A model generated the notes under the pieces. It saw only the letters and a list, made by a program, of their open reading frames with translations. It was not told where the DNA came from and searched no databases. 11,141 nt of DNA from assembly GCA_030527065.1 (NCBI GenBank), contig JAUNBO010000052.1:1-11141 (forward strand), in the 5' to 3' direction. The position numbers and the translations under genes were made by a program. This DNA comes from Bacillota bacterium. Lineage in GTDB: Bacteria; Bacillota; Clostridia; Peptostreptococcales; Anaerovoracaceae. This document shows positions 6,608-11,141 of the stretch, in pieces (positions within the stretch are counted from its first letter, which is position 1; the number at the start of each line of letters is the position of its first letter).

Positions 6608-9310
6608 CTACTTCAGCTCGTACCAGTTTTCCCCCTGGTTGAGGTCCACCGCCAACCTTACCTGAAGGGCCGCCGCCTCTTCCATGCTCTCTGTGAGCAG
6701 TGCCTTCACCTGTTCCAGCTCGTCCCTGTACGTCTCTATGATCAGCTCATCGTGTATCTGTAAAATCAGCCGGGAGCGGAGCCCCTCCTGCGCAAGGCGC
6801 CGGAACACCGCCGTCATGGCCAGCTTTATGACGTCGGCGGCGCTGCCCTGGATGGGGGAATTCATGGCCAGACGTTCCGCCGCCTGCCTCTGCATGTAAT
6901 TGCTCCCGTTGATTTCCGGGATGCGGCGGCGGCGGCCGAAGATGGTGGTCACATAGCCCCGCTCCCTGCACAGGGCCACCTGCTCCTCCATAAAGCCCTT
7001 CACCCGGGGATACCGGCGGAAGTATTCTTCAATGTATTGCTCCGCATCCCGCCGGCTGATCTGGAGCTCCTCAGACAGACCGAAGCCGCTCATGCCGTAG
7101 ATGACGCCGAAATTCACCGCCTTGGCGTTGCTGCGCTGCAAAGAGCTCACCGCCTCCGGCTCCACCCCGAAGACCCGGGCCGCCGTGGCCCTGTGGATAT
7201 CCTGTCCCTGATTGAAGGCCTCTATGAGGGACTCGTCCCCGGACATGTGGGCCAGCACCCGAAGCTCTATCTGGGAGTAGTCCGCTCCCACCAGGATCAG
7301 GTCCTTCCCTTCCGGCACAAAGGCCTTCCGCAGGCTGCGGCCCGGCTCCTGACGGATGGGGATGTTCTGCAGATTGGGCTCCGTGCAGCTGATGCGCCCG
7401 GTGGCGGTCACCGTCTGCTGGAAGTGGGCCCGGATCTTTTCATCTTCACCGATGAGCGGGATGAGGCCGTCGATGTAGGTGCCCTTCAATTTTGCCAGGG
7501 TCCGGTATTCCAGTATCAGGGCCACGATCTCATAATCGTCCTTCAGCTTGTCCAGGACCTCGGCGTTGGTGGAATAGCCGGCGGTTTTTGTCTTTTTCCC
7601 CGCCGGGAGCTTCATTTTTTCAAAGAGGATCTCCCCCAGTTGTTTGGGAGAATTCAGGTTGAACTCCTCTCCCGCCAGAGCAAAGACCCGCCGCGACAGC
7701 TCCTCCAGCCGGGCGCCTATGGCCTCCCCCGCCCTTTCCAGCTCTCCCCGGTCCACGGAGAAGCCCCGGGCTTCCATGGACGCCAGCACCGCCGCCAATG
7801 GAAGCTCCACCTGCCGGAGCAGAGCATCCAGCTCTTCCTCCTTCACTTCCGCCTCCAGGACCCCCTGAAGCTCCAGGACCGCCAGACACCAGGCCAGCCC
7901 CAGAGCGGCCCGGTCCGGCTCCTGTTCCTGGAAAAATCCCAGCTGTCCCTCCTTGTCCGTCTCCGCCTCCTGTCCCGTCAGCTCCCTGTGAAAGCGCTCC
8001 CGCACCATGTCCTCCAGGCGATAGCTGCTCCGGGTCGGCTCCAGAACGTATTGGGCCAGGGCCGTATCGAATGCCGTTTCCGGCACCCAGGAGGAAAGGC
8101 CCTGACAATAAAGGGCGTAATAATCCTCCTGCAAATGGTGACCGATAAAGCCGGCTTTGCAGGAAGCCAAAAGCTCCGCCAAAGCCGGGAGGAATCCGGG
8201 CCCCTCCGGCTTCAGGAAGAAATAGCGGCCGCCGATGAGCAGAGAAACGCCGGAGATCTGAGGCGCTTTCCTGTGATCGCCGTTTCCGAAGACCTTCAGG
8301 ACCGCCGTCTCCGCCCGGTCCAAGGCCTCTTCCAAAGCTCTCAGCTCTTCGGTCCGGGAGATGGTGAGCTGCTCCGTTACCTCCGGGACAAGAGGCCCTG
8401 TCCCGCTCCCCGCTCCCGGCAAGGGACCGCCGCTTCCGGGGCCGGAGACCTTCAGCTTTTTCAGGAAGCTGTTGAATTCCAGACGTTTATAAAGCTCTAT
8501 GAGCTGATGGTTGTCCGGCTCTTGCCGCCGGCAGGCCTCCAGATCGATTTCCAGGGGCACGTTGGTCTCTATCTCCGCCAGCCGCCGGCTCATCAGGGCC
8601 ACCTGGGCGTTTTCTTTCACCTTTGCCCGGAGCTTTTCATTGGAGATGGCCTCTGCGTTCCGCACCAGCCCCTCCACGCTCCCGAATTCCAAAATGAGCT
8701 TTTGGGCAGTCTTTTCCCCCACCCCCGGAATGCCGGGGATGTTGTCGGAGGCGTCTCCCATCAGCCCTTTGAAATCTATGAACTGCTCCGGCGTGAAGCC
8801 GTACTTCTCCATCATGGCGTTTCTGTCGTAGAGCTCAAATTCCGAGATCCCTTTTTTGGTCAGCACCACGCTGACCTTGTCCGTGGCCAGCTGGAGCTCG
8901 TCCCGGTCTCCGGTGATGATGAGGGTGCGCAGGCCCGCCTCCTCCGCCCGCCTTGCCACAGTGCCTATGATATCGTCGGCTTCAAAGCCGTCGATTTCCA
9001 GGACAGGGATGTGCATGGCTTCCAGTATCTCTTTCAGCAGGAGCAGCTGCATGGCCAGCTCCGGCGGCATTTTTTTCCGCCCCGCCTTGTACTCCGCATA
9101 TTCCAGATGCCGGAAGGTGGGAGCCTTTCTGTCGAAGGCCACCGCCAGGCGCTCCGGCTCGTAGTCCGTCAGGATCTTTTGCAGCATGTTCAGAAAGCCG
9201 TATATCCCCTGGGTATACACCCCCTCCCGGGTGACCATGGGGCGCTGTATGGCGTAATACGCCCTGTTGATCAGGCTGTTGCCGTCTATCACAACGATGG
9301 TTTCTTCCAT
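6608..9310 (-). CDS. polA: DNA polymerase I
   Basis: This 900-residue enzyme fills repair gaps and removes RNA primers. The N-terminal 5'-nuclease domain (about 1-285) has D9 in VIDGNS, EADD (110-113) and GDASDNIPG (D186, D189), followed by the helix-hairpin-helix GVGEKTAQKLI. A Gly/Pro/Ser linker (about 288-306) leads to the 3'-5' exonuclease-like domain. That domain lacks the DxE of motif Exo I (VLKVFGNGD, around 338-346) and a recognisable YxxxD Exo III motif, so proofreading is probably absent, as in several Firmicute Pol I enzymes. The polymerase domain is intact: DYSQIELR (D677, motif A), RSNAKAVNFGVIYG (R726, K730, Y738, motif B) and QIHDELIIE (H853, D854, E855, motif C). Its ATG is preceded by AAGGAAGAG. 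It begins 21 bases after the HisA-like gene, so the two are likely cotranscribed. Confidence 0.97.
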   Translation of the reverse strand: MEETIVVIDGNSLINRAYYAIQRPMVTREGVYTQGIYGFLNMLQKILTDYEPERLAVAFDRKAPTFRHLEYAEYKAGRKKMPPELAMQLLLLKEILEAMHIPVLEIDGFEADDIIGTVARRAEEAGLRTLIITGDRDELQLATDKVSVVLTKKGISEFELYDRNAMMEKYGFTPEQFIDFKGLMGDASDNIPGIPGVGEKTAQKLILEFGSVEGLVRNAEAISNEKLRAKVKENAQVALMSRRLAEIETNVPLEIDLEACRRQEPDNHQLIELYKRLEFNSFLKKLKVSGPGSGGPLPGAGSGTGPLVPEVTEQLTISRTEELRALEEALDRAETAVLKVFGNGDHRKAPQISGVSLLIGGRYFFLKPEGPGFLPALAELLASCKAGFIGHHLQEDYYALYCQGLSSWVPETAFDTALAQYVLEPTRSSYRLEDMVRERFHRELTGQEAETDKEGQLGFFQEQEPDRAALGLAWCLAVLELQGVLEAEVKEEELDALLRQVELPLAAVLASMEARGFSVDRGELERAGEAIGARLEELSRRVFALAGEEFNLNSPKQLGEILFEKMKLPAGKKTKTAGYSTNAEVLDKLKDDYEIVALILEYRTLAKLKGTYIDGLIPLIGEDEKIRAHFQQTVTATGRISCTEPNLQNIPIRQEPGRSLRKAFVPEGKDLILVGADYSQIELRVLAHMSGDESLIEAFNQGQDIHRATAARVFGVEPEAVSSLQRSNAKAVNFGVIYGMSGFGLSEELQISRRDAEQYIEEYFRRYPRVKGFMEEQVALCRERGYVTTIFGRRRRIPEINGSNYMQRQAAERLAMNSPIQGSAADVIKLAMTAVFRRLAQEGLRSRLILQIHDELIIETYRDELEQVKALLTESMEEAAALQVRLAVDLNQGENWYELK

Positions 9311-9331
9311 TTTCTCTTCCTTTTCCGTCTT

Positions 9332-10054
9332 TTATCCCCACCTGGCAAAAGCCAGTGCGTTCTTGAAGTTGATGGTCCCTTCATAGAGGGCCCGGGAGAT
9401 GATACAGCCATCTATCCCCGCCTCTGTCAGCCGCCGCAGTTCCAGGAGGGTGGAAATGCCGCCGGAAGCCACCACCCGCAGCCCCGTGGCCTCCTTCAGC
9501 GCCACTATGGCCGGCACGTTGACCTCCGGTTCTCCGTTTTCATCGGCGGCCAGGTCCTTGTACAGCACCGTCCTCAGGCCGCTGTCCTTATAGAAAAGCA
9601 GCAGCTCCGAAGCCTTTCTGTCCGTAGGCGCCGGCCAGGCGCCGGCCAGGACCAGGCCGTTTTCCGCCCGGACGGAAGCCGCCGCCTTGCCGCCGTATTC
9701 CTCGAAGATCCGGGTGCAGAGCCGCCGGTCCGCCAGGACCTGCTCTTCCAGGACCACCCGGTCCACCCCGACGGAAAGCAGCTCCTGCACATGCTCCCGC
9801 AGCCGTATCCCGCCCTTCACTTGTAAGGGGATCTGCAGTCCCTCGGCGATTTTCCGGAAAAGGGCCAGGTTCAGCGGCTTGCCTGCCCTGGCGGCGTCTC
9901 CGTCGTAAATATGCAGGGCCTCCGCCCCGTTGTTCTGCCAGTATTGGGCCAGGGCGGCGGGATCCCGGGAAAAGCCGGGACGCTTCATCAGATCCACCGG
10001 CACCGGCCGGGAGCTCTTTCCGTCTTTCAATTCAATGGCTGGCATGATGATCAT
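9332..10054 (-). CDS. HisA/HisF-family TIM-barrel protein lacking the catalytic aspartates
   Basis: This 240-residue protein is clearly related to HisA (ProFAR isomerase of histidine synthesis). MPAIELKDGK (4-13) matches the first strand, LHIYDGDAARAGKP (47-60) the second and VKGGIR (79-84) the first phosphate site. ASGGIS (196-201) matches the second phosphate site, and the end ISRALYEGTINFKNALAFA is typical. However, E8 stands where HisA has its first catalytic Asp. In the strand carrying the second (HisA S-L-D, Asp127 in Thermotoga), this protein reads S127-V128-R129. K80 also replaces a Gly of the usual GGG. So it keeps the fold and probably phosphate binding but is unlikely to be a normal HisA, and I give no gene symbol. 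The ATG at 10054 has AAGGA seven bases upstream. It is the first gene of the polA operon and is divergent from the PHP phosphatase gene. An 11-bp tandem repeat lies inside it. Confidence 0.85.
   Translation of the reverse strand: MIIMPAIELKDGKSSRPVPVDLMKRPGFSRDPAALAQYWQNNGAEALHIYDGDAARAGKPLNLALFRKIAEGLQIPLQVKGGIRLREHVQELLSVGVDRVVLEEQVLADRRLCTRIFEEYGGKAAASVRAENGLVLAGAWPAPTDRKASELLLFYKDSGLRTVLYKDLAADENGEPEVNVPAIVALKEATGLRVVASGGISTLLELRRLTEAGIDGCIISRALYEGTINFKNALAFARWG
9626..9650. repeat. 11-bp perfect tandem repeat inside the HisA-like gene
   Basis: AGGCGCCGGCC occurs at 9626-9636 and again at 9637-9647, followed by AGG, giving about 2.3 copies. It encodes residues near 136-143 (LAGAWPAP), just after the lost second catalytic Asp. 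Because 11 is not a multiple of three, the copies encode different residues, but the frame stays consistent with HisA spacing through W140. Confidence 0.8.
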
Positions 10055-10069
10055 GGTATTTTCCTTCTT

Positions 10070-10156
10070 TCAGGCTCCTCCTTCAACGCCGGCAAGGATG
10101 TGCAAAAGAAGCTTTGCAACACGGCTCTGGGCGAAAAAGACCGCCCCGAAGTTCAT
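10070..10156 (-). CDS. Possible 28-residue leader peptide upstream of the HisA-like gene
   Basis: ATG at 10156 opens a frame of 28 codons ending TGA at 10072-10070, 15 bases before the HisA-like start. The product starts MNFGAVFFAQSR and continues with a Leu/Ala-rich stretch ending LAGVEGGA, so the middle could form a short amphipathic helix. Its last codons contain GAAGGAGGAG, a strong Shine-Dalgarno-like string, although the HisA-like start is better served by a nearer AAGGA. No ribosome binding site precedes this ATG, and the frame is open further upstream without another ATG. It may be a leader peptide, a remnant, or chance. I do not recognise it with confidence. Confidence 0.3.
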   Translation of the reverse strand: MNFGAVFFAQSRVAKLLLHILAGVEGGA

Positions 10157-10159
10157 TGG

Positions 10160-10183
10160 AGCAATATTATTATGTTGCTTTTT
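10160..10183 (+). other. AU-rich hairpin with a T run in the divergent spacer
   Basis: AGCAATAT (10160-10167) pairs with ATGTTGCT (10172-10179) around a 4-base loop: eight pairs as + strand RNA, one of them G-U. TTTT follows (10180-10183). In minus-strand RNA the G-U becomes a C-A mismatch, so the structure favours the + strand. It looks like a weak rightward terminator, but no + strand gene lies just upstream. Confidence 0.4.
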
Positions 10184-10185
10184 AC

Positions 10186-10230
10186 GGGGCGCCGGGGGGA
10201 CGGTTTGCCGGACTGTCCTCCTGGCGCCCT
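10186..10230 (+). other. Long GC-rich hairpin in the divergent spacer
   Basis: GGGGCGCC (10186-10193) pairs with GGCGCCCT (10223-10230) and GGGGGGAC (10194-10201) with GTCCTCCT (10215-10222). This gives 16 uninterrupted pairs around a 13-base loop when read as + strand RNA, with three G-U pairs. In minus-strand RNA the G-U positions become A-C mismatches. It is flanked by TATTATTAT on the left (10165-10173) and TATTATTATTAT on the right (10239-10250). It could belong to a small RNA, a regulatory leader or a small mobile repeat. Confidence 0.6.
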
Positions 10231-10245
10231 TTGAATAGTATTATT

Positions 10246-10274
10246 ATTATACACCACTTTGGAGCCTGCCGGAA
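10246..10274 (-). promoter_or_regulatory. Candidate promoter of the HisA-like/polA operon
   Basis: On the minus strand a perfect TATAAT (10251-10246) lies 17 bases after TTCCGG (10274-10269), a poor -35 match. Transcription would start near 10239. That leaves a leader of about 185 bases containing the GC-rich hairpin and the possible leader peptide. The weak -35 suggests dependence on an activator or another recognition element. Confidence 0.5.
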
Positions 10275-10297
10275 CTATTTCTTTCTCCGCCGGCAGG
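10265..10297. promoter_or_regulatory. Inverted repeat overlapping both divergent -35 regions (candidate operator)
   Basis: CCTGCCGG (10265-10272) and CCGGCAGG (10290-10297) are perfect inverted copies separated by 17 bases. The left copy overlaps the -35 of the leftward promoter and the right copy lies in the spacer of the rightward promoter, whose -35 (10282-10287) falls between the copies. One dimeric regulator bound here could control both directions. A hairpin or chance similarity in GC-rich DNA cannot be excluded. Confidence 0.45.
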
Positions 10298-10310
10298 ATT
10301 ATGGTATACT
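10282..10310 (+). promoter_or_regulatory. Extended -10 promoter of the PHP phosphatase gene
   Basis: TATACT (10305-10310) is preceded by TG and one base (10302-10304), forming an extended -10 element. The -35 at 17-base spacing is TTTCTC (10282-10287), weak but tolerable with an extended -10. Transcription would start near 10317, giving a leader of about 34 bases. Confidence 0.6.
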
Positions 10311-10321
10311 GGCATGGAGAC

Positions 10322-10345
10322 GCCTGCCCGACAGGCTTCAGGAGG
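10322..10345 (+). promoter_or_regulatory. Leader hairpin and ribosome binding site of the PHP gene
   Basis: GCCTG (10322-10326) and CAGGC (10332-10336) form a 5-bp stem with a 5-base loop. Three bases later comes a perfect AGGAGG (10340-10345), five bases before the ATG at 10351. The strong site decides the start. The hairpin lies at the very 5' end of the predicted RNA and may protect it from decay. Confidence 0.5.
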
Positions 10346-10350
10346 TTTCT

Positions 10351-11141
10351 ATGCACGACTACCACATCCACAGCCACATTTCCGACGACGGCCATTTTCC
10401 CATGGCGGATATGGCGGAAGCGGCTCTGAAAAAAGGCCTGGCAGAGATCGCCGTCACAGACCATTACGACCCTCTCTACCCGGACCCGGACTTCCCCTTT
10501 AACCCCAATATGGAGCATTACCACCGGGAGCTGGAGCAGGTCGTGACCCTGTATGAAGGCCGTCTTCCCATCCTCAGAGGCATTGAAATAGGCATCCAGC
10601 ACCATGCCCTGGAGCACTGCCGGCAGGAAGCCCTTTCCTACGGCTACGATTACATCATAGGCTCCTTTCACGCCATGGAAAACATGGACCTCTGCCGGCT
10701 TCACCTGCTGACGCCCCGGGGCCCGGAGGAGCTGTTCCGCTCCTTTTACCGCTATATGTACAACTGTCTCAGGGAGTACAAAGACTACGACGTAGTGGGC
10801 CATTTCAACATCATAGACCGCTATGCCCCCGTCATTCCGGACTATGCCTGCTGCCGGGACCTCATAGAGGACGTCCTGCGGCTCATCATAGAAGACGGCA
10901 AGGGCCTGGAGATCAACACCTCCAGCTTCCTCTACAACATGGGGGACCGGACCACCCCCACCATGGAGATCCTGAAGCTGTACAGGAGCCTGGGCGGGGA
11001 TATCCTCACCACCGGCTCTGACGCCCACTATCCCAAGGATGTGGGGAATAAACTGGAGTTTGCGGAAGAGATGGCCAGAAGCGCCGGCTTCCGCTATCTC
11101 ACCGGCTTCCGGGAGCGGAAGCCCTTCTTCCGCAGATTTTA
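10351..11141 (+). CDS. PHP-family histidinol-phosphatase-like phosphoesterase (right end cut)
   Basis: The frame runs 263 residues from the ATG at 10351 to the window edge, where only TA of the next codon is present. The length matches the family, so this is probably the stop. The PHP metal-binding motifs of HisJ-type histidinol phosphatases are all visible: DYHIHSH (3-9, H5 and H7), TDHYD (36-40, H38), GIEIG (E79), GSFH (H107), GHFN (H151) and TGSDAHY (D224, H226). Such enzymes hydrolyse phosphate monoesters with a three-metal centre; in histidine synthesis the substrate is L-histidinol phosphate. No other convincing histidine gene is present, and PHP proteins of this type also act on other substrates, so the exact role is open. 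It is divergent from the HisA-like gene and may share an operator with it. Confidence 0.88.
   Translation, partial: MHDYHIHSHISDDGHFPMADMAEAALKKGLAEIAVTDHYDPLYPDPDFPFNPNMEHYHRELEQVVTLYEGRLPILRGIEIGIQHHALEHCRQEALSYGYDYIIGSFHAMENMDLCRLHLLTPRGPEELFRSFYRYMYNCLREYKDYDVVGHFNIIDRYAPVIPDYACCRDLIEDVLRLIIEDGKGLEINTSSFLYNMGDRTTPTMEILKLYRSLGGDILTTGSDAHYPKDVGNKLEFAEEMARSAGFRYLTGFRERKPFFRRF

Noticed and set aside
7037..9826. A 929-codon open frame on the + strand opposite polA and the HisA-like gene
   Set aside because: It is fully antisense to two recognisable genes, matches no family I know and has low-complexity Gln/Arg/Leu/Pro composition typical of a shadow frame in GC-rich DNA.
10055..10350. T-box or other amino-acid riboswitch controlling the HisA-like or PHP gene
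   Set aside because: I find no T-box GGUGGNACCGCG-like core on either strand and no antiterminator/terminator pair.
9332..11141. A histidine biosynthesis operon
   Set aside because: Only a HisA-like protein without catalytic Asp residues and a PHP phosphatase are present, on opposite strands, with no hisG, hisD, hisB, hisH, hisF or hisIE.
1..11141. CRISPR array, tRNA or rRNA gene, insertion sequence or prophage gene
   Set aside because: No regularly spaced repeats, cloverleaf sequence, transposase or integrase was seen; almost all of the window is filled by the listed genes.

Overview
The window looks like chromosomal DNA from a GC-rich member of the Clostridia, most like the Lachnospiraceae. 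The signs are a short DtxR/MntR regulator with a clostridial-type sequence, a stand-alone lipoyl-transferase-like protein of a type I know from Clostridia, a CCA-adding enzyme with an HD domain, and a polA-coaE pair as in many Firmicutes. This assignment is inference from protein style only. I see no tRNA, rRNA, insertion sequence, phage gene or CRISPR array.

Layout from left to right. (1) A metal-responsive repressor gene (61-435, +) sits behind a strong sigma-A type promoter and converges on an E2-acyltransferase-like gene (530-1402, -). (2) A divergent spacer (1403-1631) holds a near-consensus promoter for the CCA tRNA nucleotidyltransferase gene cca, and a GC-rich hairpin with a run of seven T pointing along the + strand. 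(3) cca (1632-2966) is followed by an MFS efflux-type transporter (3040-4269), probably in one transcript. (4) A tightly packed minus-strand operon converges on it. In transcription order it is a HisA-like TIM-barrel gene (10054-9332), polA (9310-6608), coaE (6583-5939) and an orphan family-5 solute-binding lipoprotein (5938-4310). (5) A 296-base divergent spacer (10055-10350) separates this operon from a PHP-family histidinol-phosphatase-like gene (10351 to the right edge, where the window ends two bases into what is probably the stop codon).

Most genes are housekeeping: tRNA 3'-end maturation, DNA repair and Okazaki-fragment processing, and coenzyme A synthesis. The unusual signals are two enzyme-fold proteins that lack their family's catalytic residues, and the right-hand divergent spacer. 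The HisA-like protein has Glu and Arg where HisA has its two catalytic Asp residues. The E2-like protein has Glu where the catalytic His should be. The right-hand spacer contains two opposed promoters, an 8-bp inverted repeat over both -35 regions, a 16-bp hairpin that pairs fully only as + strand RNA, and a possible 28-residue upstream reading frame in the leader of the polA operon. A HisA-like and a HisJ-like protein facing each other across this spacer may be co-regulated, but nothing here shows that they make histidine.
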